DNA from: Anaerolineae bacterium
GTDB taxonomy: Bacteria; Chloroflexota; Anaerolineae; Aggregatilineales; Phototrophicaceae
Reading direction: 5' to 3'
DNA length: 40,044 bases
Assembly (NCBI GenBank): GCA_022843745.1
Contig: JALHNB010000059.1
Location: 1-40,044 of the forward strand
The notes beneath the pieces were generated by a model that saw only the letters and a program-made list of their open reading frames with translations, did no database searches and was not told where the DNA came from. Shown one piece after another: positions 25,684 to 33,900 of this stretch. Made by a program: the position numbers and the translations under genes. The first letter of the stretch is position 1; the number at the start of each line of letters is the position of its first letter.

Positions 25684-26658
25684 CTAAGCATTGGTGCGAA
25701 TGAGTCCACCATCCACTTTGCCATTTTCGATGAGCCAGCGCACCGATTCCTGGACAGCTTGCAACGAACTGTAACGGGGTTGATAGCCTATCATCCGCTG
25801 CGCTTTGGCGATACTGCAATTGGGGCTGTGCGCGATGTGATCCCATGTCGCGTTTGCATCATCTTCAGATACCGTTTTGCGCCATTCTTCCCACCCTAAA
25901 AAGTTCAGCCGGGCAGGTTGTCCGAACCATGCTGACATCGCTTCAGCATATCCGCGCAGTGTGACCGCTGCTGGCGAAACCACATGGAAGCTCTCCCCCA
26001 CTGCCGCACTGCGATTCGTCATCACCTGCATAAATGATTGCGCCACATCATCGGCGTGGACATGATGCACGGTTTCTAAACCCAAATTTGGCAGTGTTAA
26101 TTCCTCGCCTCGCGCCAACCTGGAAAACACGTCAAGGTTAAAATTACCTGCGGGGTTAAGCGGCGACCAGCCTGGCCCGACAATATGCCCCGGATGCAGT
26201 AGTGTTGCCGGGAAACCTTGACGACGTGCCTGATCAAGTAAATAGGATTCGATAGCGGCTTTCTGGATTCCATACTCGCCAAATGGATGTTTGGGTTGAT
26301 CTTCAACAGTCGGCACAACCGCGCTGGAACCATGCGTCCAGATCGTGCCGCAGTGGAGAAAATGCTGAACATGACCGCGCAGCGCCTCAACAAGCTGCTG
26401 GGCACTTGCAAGATTAAAACAGATCATATCCATAACAATATCGGGCTGAAGCTCAAGTATGCGTTGACCGAAGATACCAGCAGCATCCTCAGCGTCTTTA
26501 TCGACCACTACCTGCTTGACCGATCTCCAGGCCATATGGGGCTGATAGGGTTCCCGTTGCCCTCGGCTGACGTTCACAACAAGATGCCCCGCTTCCACTA
26601 AACGTGGTATGAGATATGTCCCGATATGACCACTGCCACCGATTACAATGACACGCAT
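25684..26658 (-). CDS. NAD-dependent epimerase/dehydratase (extended SDR)
   Basis: 324 residues from ATG 26658 with GAAAGGAAA upstream; the longer frame lacks a site. The N terminus MRVIVIGGSGHIGTYLI is the nucleotide-binding Rossmann motif. The catalytic pattern YxxxK is present as EYGIQKA, with upstream Thr/Ser in HCGTIWTHGSS. Late features resemble UDP-sugar or sugar-derivative epimerases and reductases. It is last in the transporter/LacI group, so it may process the imported sugar; the true substrate is unknown. Confidence 0.85.
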   Translation of the reverse strand: MRVIVIGGSGHIGTYLIPRLVEAGHLVVNVSRGQREPYQPHMAWRSVKQVVVDKDAEDAAGIFGQRILELQPDIVMDMICFNLASAQQLVEALRGHVQHFLHCGTIWTHGSSAVVPTVEDQPKHPFGEYGIQKAAIESYLLDQARRQGFPATLLHPGHIVGPGWSPLNPAGNFNLDVFSRLARGEELTLPNLGLETVHHVHADDVAQSFMQVMTNRSAAVGESFHVVSPAAVTLRGYAEAMSAWFGQPARLNFLGWEEWRKTVSEDDANATWDHIAHSPNCSIAKAQRMIGYQPRYSSLQAVQESVRWLIENGKVDGGLIRTNA

Positions 26659-26710
26659 AGATAATTTCCTTTCAATACAGGAGTGGAGTTGTACTTCAAA
26701 AAATATGCCG

Positions 26711-27733
26711 TCATTTGCGCGAAGCAGTGCTTTCACGCAAAATCAATTGAGGCTTGAGCAAAATTTGTTCAGGCTCTCCCATATCGTGTTGAACCATGTC
26801 GATCAGCATACGCGCCGCTTCATAGCCCATCTCAGCCGTCGGAAAACTGATCGCCGTCATTGCTGGCGTGATAAGCTGCGCAATTTTGTTCGTCGCGATA
26901 GGCACAACCGAAAAATCGTTGGGTACATTTCGCCCAAGGTGGTGCAAAGCACGGACGATTCCACTGGATGTTGGGCCATGTACTGTCACAATTGCCGTCA
27001 ATTGAGGTTCCGCATCGAGTAAACCGAGTGTTGCCTCATACATATCCTGCACGGTGTGGTTCACCTCGCGGTAGGTCGATTTTAGATCATACATTTCGAG
27101 CGCTTTACGAAAGCCCTCAAGCGAACGTATCGCCGGGCCTAAACCCTGTTCACGCTCGGCAGGCGGGCGCGTCAAAAATCCAATCTCGCGATGTCCCAAC
27201 TCGACCAGATGCTTATATGCCATGATTGCCGCCATCTCAAAATCAAGGTCAATATAGCTTAACCCTGTATTATCGGCACAGCGACCAATCATGACAAATG
27301 GATAGCCGTAATCCCGCAGCATTTCAACGCGCCAATCTTGAATACAGATTCGCATCAAAATAATACCATCGGCGTAAGCGTCCCGGTACATGTTGAGCAG
27401 GTCATCATATGTCATGGAGTTCGTCATCAGATTGAAGAAGTAATTACGCTCTGCCGCTGCCTGCGCTGCGCCAACAAAAAAATCCAGTTCAAGCTGCGTA
27501 AAACCCGCGTCTCTTGCCGGGAATGAGAGAGCAATCGTTCGACTCCGGCCACTGGCGAGGCTTTGCGCCTGGACATGAGGACGATAGCCCAACTCCTGAA
27601 TGATTCCCAACACGCGGTCACGAGTAGATGCCGACACATCCGGTTTATTGTTCAGGATGCGAGATACCGTCGAAACCGATACCCCGGCGGTCTTTGCGAC
27701 ATGTGCAATTGTGATCGTATCACCGCGCATCAT
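26711..27733 (-). CDS. LacI/GalR-family regulator
   Basis: 340 residues. The helix-turn-helix and hinge (about 7-60) read TIAHVAKTAGVSVSTVSRIL and SLASGRSRTIAL; the rest is a periplasmic-binding-protein-like effector domain. It starts at the first or second ATG (27733 or 27730) with only a weak ribosome binding site; the AAGGAG about 40 bases upstream is too far. It lies downstream of the sugar permease. A perfect 14-bp palindrome over the SBP promoter is the probable operator, so it should control the transporter genes. Confidence 0.93.
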   Translation of the reverse strand: MMRGDTITIAHVAKTAGVSVSTVSRILNNKPDVSASTRDRVLGIIQELGYRPHVQAQSLASGRSRTIALSFPARDAGFTQLELDFFVGAAQAAAERNYFFNLMTNSMTYDDLLNMYRDAYADGIILMRICIQDWRVEMLRDYGYPFVMIGRCADNTGLSYIDLDFEMAAIMAYKHLVELGHREIGFLTRPPAEREQGLGPAIRSLEGFRKALEMYDLKSTYREVNHTVQDMYEATLGLLDAEPQLTAIVTVHGPTSSGIVRALHHLGRNVPNDFSVVPIATNKIAQLITPAMTAISFPTAEMGYEAARMLIDMVQHDMGEPEQILLKPQLILRESTASRK

Positions 27734-27780
27734 TATGCCCAGAATGCCCTATCCGGCTGCTCCTTAAAGTAAGCGATGCC

Positions 27781-28788
27781 TTATCGATAGCGACGACCAT
27801 TAAAGCGATGGCCGATCAGCGAAAGAATAATAATCAAGCCGTAGAAAAACTGCGTATAAAATCCTGTCAGACCTGCGGCGATAACGCCTGTTTCAATAAA
27901 CGAAACAATAGTAGACCCTACTGCCCCGCCGACAAGTGTGCCAACCCCGCCCCAAGCCGGAGTGCCGCCTACAAAAACAGCCGCTAATGCAGGCAGTAAG
28001 AAACCATCACCTGTCGTCGGCCACCATACAAAGTTGATAAGAACCGAAAACACGCCTGCCAGCGCCGCACCAACCCCCACAAACATGAACAATGAGATGC
28101 GCACTCGCTTTACGTTAATACCCATCTCAGCCGAGCTATCAGGGTTATCCCCAACGCAGTGTACCCGCGCACCAAACCGATGGCGGTTGTACAAAAACCA
28201 GCCTAGAAGCACAAAGCCAAGTGCCCAGAACATTTGGTACGGGATCGCCGCATTTGCGCCACCCGAAAACACGCTGTACATAAATGTCTTGCGAAGGTCG
28301 GGAATAGCAATCGAGAAGCCTTGAGCGCCAATATTAATCAGGCCTCGTAGAAAAAAGTTCATACCGATGGTGGCAATCAGAGACGACAAGTTTGCGTAAA
28401 CCACTAACATTCCAATGAGCGAGCCTAGAAGTAAACCTAAAACGACAGCAACAGCCATCGCGGCAAATGGATCCCAGCCATCGCGGACCGCAATCGCGAA
28501 AGCCCATGACGAAAAACCCATCGTTGCCGGAAAAGCCAGGTCAATTTCGCCCCCTGTGATAATAAACACCAAAGGTACTACAAGAAAAATCGCAACGGGG
28601 AGCGTCACAAATACCGAGCGATAGGTCAGCGGATTGGTAAATACACTCGGATTCGCCAATGTAAAGCTAGCCAACATAATGATCAGGATGAGGCCAGCAC
28701 TGAACGCACGGCGGTTATCGTTAACAAATGCTCGAATCGGGTTGCGCCGTGGCTTTGCAGGATCGCGCGGGACTGAAACAACAGCCAT
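27781..28788 (-). CDS. Sugar ABC transporter permease (RbsC-like)
   Basis: 335 residues, 8-10 hydrophobic helices, of the branched-chain/ribose permease family (BPD_transp_2). Landmarks include FIITGGEIDLAFPATMGFSS, VVYANLSSLIATIGMNFFLRG and GDNPDSSAEMGINV. AAGGAG 5-9 bases before ATG 28788 sets the start. It works with the ATPase and binding protein upstream in the transcript to import a monosaccharide. The LacI gene follows after 47 bases. Confidence 0.94.
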   Translation of the reverse strand: MAVVSVPRDPAKPRRNPIRAFVNDNRRAFSAGLILIIMLASFTLANPSVFTNPLTYRSVFVTLPVAIFLVVPLVFIITGGEIDLAFPATMGFSSWAFAIAVRDGWDPFAAMAVAVVLGLLLGSLIGMLVVYANLSSLIATIGMNFFLRGLINIGAQGFSIAIPDLRKTFMYSVFSGGANAAIPYQMFWALGFVLLGWFLYNRHRFGARVHCVGDNPDSSAEMGINVKRVRISLFMFVGVGAALAGVFSVLINFVWWPTTGDGFLLPALAAVFVGGTPAWGGVGTLVGGAVGSTIVSFIETGVIAAGLTGFYTQFFYGLIIILSLIGHRFNGRRYR

Positions 28789-28814
28789 TTATAATCTCCT
28801 TAAAAGTATATTCT

Positions 28815-29618
28815 TTAATTATCGCCCAGCCGAATCCCACCGCGTAATTCAACCGGCTCCGCCCCGATATGCCCGGTTCGAGCAATCGAGTGCATATTTT
28901 GAATCAATATTTCCGCAGAAGGAACCTCTGACTTTAGTGCCTCTAAAACGACTTTACCGCGATCCAGAACCGCAAAACGATCCGCAATGTCATAAACGTG
29001 ATAAATATTGTGGCCGATGAAAATTACTGAACGACCTTTGTCTTTAACAGCCTGTATAAAACTAAAGACTTTTTGCGTTTCCGTTAATGATAGAGCAGTT
29101 GTTGGTTCGTCCAGAATAATCAAATCCGCGTCATAATATAAAGCTCTGGCAATAGCGACCCCCTGCCGTTCACCACCCGAAAGCGTCGCCACCAGCGAAC
29201 TGGGGTTGAAAACTTTTGATGTAAAGCCAATCTCACGCATCAGACGCTCGGCTTCACTGTGCTGCTTCTTCATATCCATAAAGCCGAGAAAATTCGTGAT
29301 CTCACGGCCCATGAAGATATTTCTCACAATCGTTTGCTGTGCAACCAGTGCGCGATCCTGGTAAACAGTCTCAATGCCCGCTTCGCGCGATTTTGCCGCA
29401 TTCCAACGGCTGACTTTCTGACCTTTGACATAAATTTCGCCCGAATCTGGCGCATGTACGCCAGATAGAATCTTAATCAGCGTCGATTTACCCGCACCGT
29501 TATCACCTATCAACCCTAGAACTTCGCCCTCATCAACATAAAGGCTCACATTTTCAACAGCATTCACATTGCCATATGACTTGGTGACACTTTTTAGTTC
29601 GACAAGCCGTTTGCTCAC
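28815..29618 (-). CDS. Sugar ABC transporter ATP-binding protein, single domain
   Basis: 267 residues from GTG 29618, which follows AAGGAGG (29624-29630) at 5 bases; the longer frame from 29672 starts before this site and reads through the intergenic hairpin, so it is rejected. Walker A is GDNGAGKSTL, Q-loop TVYQDRALVAQQ, signature LSGGERQGVAIARAL, Walker B LIILDEPTTAL, and H-loop FIGHN. RbsA and related proteins usually have two fused domains; this one has one and should homodimerise (FrcA-like). Confidence 0.94.
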   Translation of the reverse strand: MSKRLVELKSVTKSYGNVNAVENVSLYVDEGEVLGLIGDNGAGKSTLIKILSGVHAPDSGEIYVKGQKVSRWNAAKSREAGIETVYQDRALVAQQTIVRNIFMGREITNFLGFMDMKKQHSEAERLMREIGFTSKVFNPSSLVATLSGGERQGVAIARALYYDADLIILDEPTTALSLTETQKVFSFIQAVKDKGRSVIFIGHNIYHVYDIADRFAVLDRGKVVLEALKSEVPSAEILIQNMHSIARTGHIGAEPVELRGGIRLGDN

Positions 29619-29638
29619 ACCAGCCTCCTTGAAAATGA

Positions 29639-29660
29639 GGGCTGGTATCACGACCAGCCC
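29639..29660 (-). promoter_or_regulatory. Intercistronic hairpin between binding-protein and ATPase genes
   Basis: Stem GGGCTGGT (29639-29646) with ACCAGCCC (29653-29660), 6-base loop. It lies between the SBP stop and the ATPase ribosome binding site. Such hairpins commonly lower downstream expression or stabilise the upstream mRNA so that binding protein exceeds transporter subunits. It lacks a T-run strong enough for complete termination. Confidence 0.65.
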
Positions 29661-29690
29661 CCGAAAATTCACAAACTTTAGTGACTGAAA

Positions 29691-30698
29691 TTAGCGGTAT
29701 CCGGCGCGTGCCATTTCTGCCACACCCTGGTAGTTCGTCGTATCCACGAAACCTGCACCCGTGTCAACGCTCATCGGGCCAAAACCGTAGACCTTCGACA
29801 AGCATAAACTTTGGATCGGCAAATACCCTTGCAGGAATGGCTGCTGGTCGGATGTCAGTTGAATCCAGCCATTGTCAAAGCCTTCCATAATCTGTGGGCT
29901 GGTGTCGAAACCGATGTTGATGATGTCTCCAGCAGCTTTATCAACAGCTTCCATATAGGTTGATGCATTGCCCAGCATTTGACCGCCGGGGTACGCGATT
30001 AACTTGGTAGCAGGATTGGCGAGGAGTGCCGCAGTAATTGCCGGTATAGCCTGGTTGGGGTCTGCTGCCCATTCCGGTGGGCTGTCAAGCCGAACGACTG
30101 TGATACCAGCAGCTTCAAGAGCTTCAGCGGTGCCCAGTTCACGCAGAGCGCGATTTTGTTGTGCAAATGGCCCCACTACAATCGCGGTATCCCCTGCCTG
30201 CAAACCGTACTGCCGGATTGCTTCGTCGCCCAATGCGCGACCCTGAGACGAAAGCTCAGCACCCACATATCCGCCGCCATAGGCTGCGCGTACACGCGGA
30301 ACATCCACATTCTGGTACATCATCAGGATACCAGCAGCAGCGGCTTCCTCAGCTAGCGGCATAATCGCATCATCACCGGGATGTCCCATCATGGCAATAC
30401 CATCCGGACCAGCGGCAACGGCTTCACGAAGCTGCTGAATCATGCGTTCCGAATCCCAACCAGAGAAGATGTAATCAACTGTCGGCCCCAGGTCAGCTTC
30501 TGCCGCCTGTGCGCCGCGCAAAACAATTGAGCCGAAACCATCGCCTTCTGCGCCACCGACAAAAAAGCGAATGTGGACACCTGAACACCACTTGCCACTT
30601 TCCTGAGCGGCTGCCGGAATCAACGCCGTCAGTGGCACGACTGTAGCGAAAACAAGAATGAGTAGAACGGACTTAATAACAAAGCTTTTCTTAGACAC
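29691..30698 (-). CDS. Sugar ABC transporter substrate-binding protein (RbsB-like)
   Basis: 335 residues, Peripla_BP_4 type. The signal peptide (about 1-32) is cleaved near PAAAQESG; no lipobox Cys is at the site. The mature part starts CSGVHIRFFVGGAEGDGFGS and carries paired lobes, e.g. MMGHPGDDAIMPLAEEAAAAG and NIGFDTSPQIMEGFDNG. It captures a sugar for the downstream ATPase and permease. GTG 30698 follows GGGGG (30705-30709) at 6 bases. It is the first gene of the operon, with an operator over its promoter and a leader of about 110 bases. Confidence 0.93.
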   Translation of the reverse strand: MSKKSFVIKSVLLILVFATVVPLTALIPAAAQESGKWCSGVHIRFFVGGAEGDGFGSIVLRGAQAAEADLGPTVDYIFSGWDSERMIQQLREAVAAGPDGIAMMGHPGDDAIMPLAEEAAAAGILMMYQNVDVPRVRAAYGGGYVGAELSSQGRALGDEAIRQYGLQAGDTAIVVGPFAQQNRALRELGTAEALEAAGITVVRLDSPPEWAADPNQAIPAITAALLANPATKLIAYPGGQMLGNASTYMEAVDKAAGDIINIGFDTSPQIMEGFDNGWIQLTSDQQPFLQGYLPIQSLCLSKVYGFGPMSVDTGAGFVDTTNYQGVAEMARAGYR

Positions 30699-30712
30699 TT
30701 TATACCCCCAAA

Positions 30713-30776
30713 CTAAATTTCAAATCGAATACGATCTATTATCCTTGCCAAACTTTTGATGCGACCCACCTCCTCC
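30713..30776 (-). other. Strong Shine-Dalgarno-like run in the SBP leader; possible 12-codon leader ORF
   Basis: The leader RNA contains GGAGGAGGTGGG (30776-30765) without a good start codon at standard spacing. A TTG at 30751, 13 bases away, would begin a 12-codon ORF ending at TAG 30713. It could be a regulatory leader peptide or a ribosome standby/protection element; both are speculative. Confidence 0.25.
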
Positions 30777-30800
30777 GTGTCAACATTATTTCGAATATAA

Positions 30801-30814
30801 CGGTAGCGCTACCG
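30801..30814 (-). promoter_or_regulatory. LacI-type operator
   Basis: CGGTAGCGCTACCG is a perfect 14-bp palindrome with a central CpG, the usual form of LacI/GalR operators. It starts 4 bases downstream of the -10 box, covering the expected transcription start. The LacI-family gene in the same operon is the obvious candidate binder. Confidence 0.75.
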
Positions 30815-30818
30815 GAAT

Positions 30819-30848
30819 AGCATAACACAAAATAATTTTGCTTGCCAA
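30819..30848 (-). promoter_or_regulatory. Promoter of the sugar-uptake operon
   Basis: Minus strand: TTGGCA (30848-30843), 18-base spacer, TATGCT (30824-30819). The -35 is adjacent to the T-run of the upstream giant-gene terminator. Confidence 0.7.
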
Positions 30849-30849
30849 C

Positions 30850-30890
30850 AAAAAAACAGAGACGCAGTCATTTCGACTACGCCTCTGTTT
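30850..30890 (-). terminator. Intrinsic terminator of the giant repeat-protein gene
   Basis: In minus-strand RNA the arms AAACAGAGGCGTAGTC (30890-30875) and GACTGCGTCTCTGTTT (30869-30854) pair over 16 positions with two G-U wobbles and a 5-base loop, then a T-run. On the plus strand the two wobble positions become A-C mismatches, so the element is tuned to the minus direction. Confidence 0.9.
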
Positions 30891-30941
30891 CTATTGATGA
30901 TGGATGTTAGAAAGAGGCAGCTTGCCGCCGCCCCTATTCTG

Positions 30942-33900
30942 TTAATTAAACGTAAATGACTGCGTTAGACTGACAGGACTCAAATTCCCTGCCGGGTCAA
31001 TCGCGCGTACACGCCAGTAGTATGTACCAGCGCCGAGAGCCAGTGCGTTCGGTACGGTATACGTTGCCGACGAAACCTGATTAGCATCAACCACGATTGT
31101 GTTGAAGTTGGAGTCGCTGGCAACCTGCACCCAATAGCGTCGGATTCCGCTGATACTGCGCCATTTTAGAGTCGGCGTGCTGTCGTGGATCGTCGCGTTC
31201 GCCGCTGGTGTCGTAAGAACAGGTGCTGTCGGCGGAATGGTATCGACAGTGAAGGAGCGTGCTGAACTCCAACGTCCCGGTACGCCCAGATTATTGACCG
31301 AACGCACCCGCCACAGATAGCGTCCATCAGCCAGCAGCGTGTTGACGGTTGTAAACGGATTGGTTACGCCAGCAACCGTGAAAATCATCGGATTAAACCG
31401 TGAGGTTCTGGCAAGCTGCACCTCATAGGTCGTTGCCCCAGTGACCGGCATCCAGCTCAATGTTGGCGTGCTGTCATTAGTTACAGCGCTGTTCGCTGGG
31501 TTGACCAGTTTGGGCGCTGCTGGCGCTGGCAAGGTGTAGATGAATGACCAGACATAGGTTGACGGTTGGCTGTTTACATTCACGCGCCAGTAGTAGACCC
31601 CTGGAGTCAGCGCAGTCGTTAACGTACAGCTTGTCTTAGTGGATACTGCGCAGACAGGCACCTGGTTAGCAAAGCCCGCATCAGTAGCAACCTGTAACTG
31701 ATAGGTCGAGCCAGAGCCAGCGGTTCCCCAACGGAATGTGGGTTTTGCGTTAGTCACAATAGCGTCGTCAGCGGGAGAAGACATCAGAATGGCATCAACG
31801 ATAAAGCTACGATACGAACTCCATGGTCCCGGTACGCCGTATTCATTGATTGCGCGTACTTTCCAGTAGTAACGTTTCTCGTCGAGATCGCTGGTAAACG
31901 TGTAGTCTGTGTTGGCAGAAACGGGTGGCGAAACCACTGGAGTTTTGAAGTTTGCAGCATCATCGACCAGCAGTTCATAAGTCATGTTCAAGCCTGCCAC
32001 GGCATTCCAATCCAGAGTCGGCGTAGGATCAGTGACTTTTGCGCCATTGTTTGGCGAAACCAGAGTGGGTTTGCCAGGAATAGAGGGTGTCATGATAAAC
32101 GACCAGACGACTGGTGAAACAACACCGTTGATATTGACTTTCCAATAATACGTTCCCGGTGTCAGCGCACTGGTCGGTGTGCAGGTTGTTTTGGTCGGTG
32201 ATGTGCAGAAATCTGCTATCGGGCTGCTAAAGTCATCGTCATTATCAACCAGCAGCGTATAGGCTGTCGTGCCTGCCACAGCGTACCAGGTAAATGTCGG
32301 AGTCGGATCAGTAGTGAAAGCCTCATCACGCGGTGATTTTAGAATGCTTACGGTGAAAGTTCCCGTTTCGCTCCAGTCAGTCACCGGATTGCTATTTGCA
32401 TCCAGCGCACGAACGCGCCAATAAATCTCACCTTGCCCCAACGCTGTCCCGCTGGCAGGTATTGTGTAGCTTGCTGCGGTGGGCTGCGCAGACTGAGGCG
32501 AGGTGAAGCCAGAGTTATCGTCGATCTGGATTTCATACCTACGGATATTGCGAATTGACCTCCACGTAAACGTTGGCCGCACTTTGGTAACGATGCTGTC
32601 AGCTTTGGGCGCGGTAAGCTGTGGTGGCGCGAGAATAACCGTCAGGACAAATGTATCGGTTGATGATCCGCCTTCGTCATCCCACACCGTGAGCGTGATT
32701 GTTGCGGTTCCGGTCTGACCAGTGGCAGGCTTCACATAGAGAGAACGATTCGCACCCACACCGCCGATCAGAATATTCTGATTGGGCACAAGTGTTTGAT
32801 TCGATGAAGTGCCTACGACATAGAGTGAATCTACACTGGTTATATCGTCGTCCAGAACGAGCGCCACCGGGCCAAGCTGGACGTTAGGCGGTGTCGTTTG
32901 GTCAACGACATCGTTAATCTCTGGGTTAGCATTCGGCGCAACCGTCAGCTTAAACGATGTGCTGTCCGTTGATAAGTCTTCATCAGTGATGATGATGCTG
33001 ATGGTCGTCTCACCCACCCCAGCCCCAATCGGCGCGATTGTGAGGGTACGGTCCGCACCAGTTCCGCCGATGCTGATATTCCCAACCGGAACAAGTGTCG
33101 TATTGCTGGACAAAACAGTGAACGTCAGATCAGCCAGCGGCCTGTCATCAGCGATGATGAACGGAATTGGCCCCTTGCTCGCTGTATTGGGTCGCGCGAT
33201 CTGGTCAGGGATAGCCGAAATTTCCGGCGCTTCATTGGGCAGCTCAATCACAGTCAGAACAAAAGTGTCCGATTTTATGCGCCCCTTGTTATCGTCAACG
33301 GTAACGGTTATCGTCGTGGTGCCGATTTCATCAGTGGCAGGCGTAAGACTGATCGTGCGATCACCAGTGGTTGGTGTGGCTGGGCCAATGGTAATGGCTC
33401 CATCAGGCACAAGTGTATCATTGGAGGATTCTGCTGTTACCGTCAAATCTTTGGCTGCCGTCAGACCACCCCCTGTGTCTGCAACGATAAATCCAATGGG
33501 TGCCATCGAGGTATTGACGATGATTTCCTGGTCAGATATGTCTGAGATCGTCGGATCACCCGTATTGGTAGCCACAGTAACACCGACTATAAACGAAGCG
33601 GTAGTCGATAAGCCGCCACCCGGCTCACTCAACGTAACTGTGATCTGCGCTGTTCCGAACTTCCCATCTACTGGGTCAATATTCAAGGTACGCGCACCCG
33701 TCGTTCCGGTCACAGTTGGGTTGGGAATAAGGGTGAGGTTATCCGATGTGGCAGTCACATCCACTCCGGAAACGAAAGACGCAACTGGTGTAAAGTCATC
33801 AGCGATAGTGATAGCCTTAGTAAACGCGGTTGAGTTTGTTCGACTCACATTGGTGAGTGGGTTGGGAGTGATCGTCGGCGCAGCATTAGCCTTGACCGTC

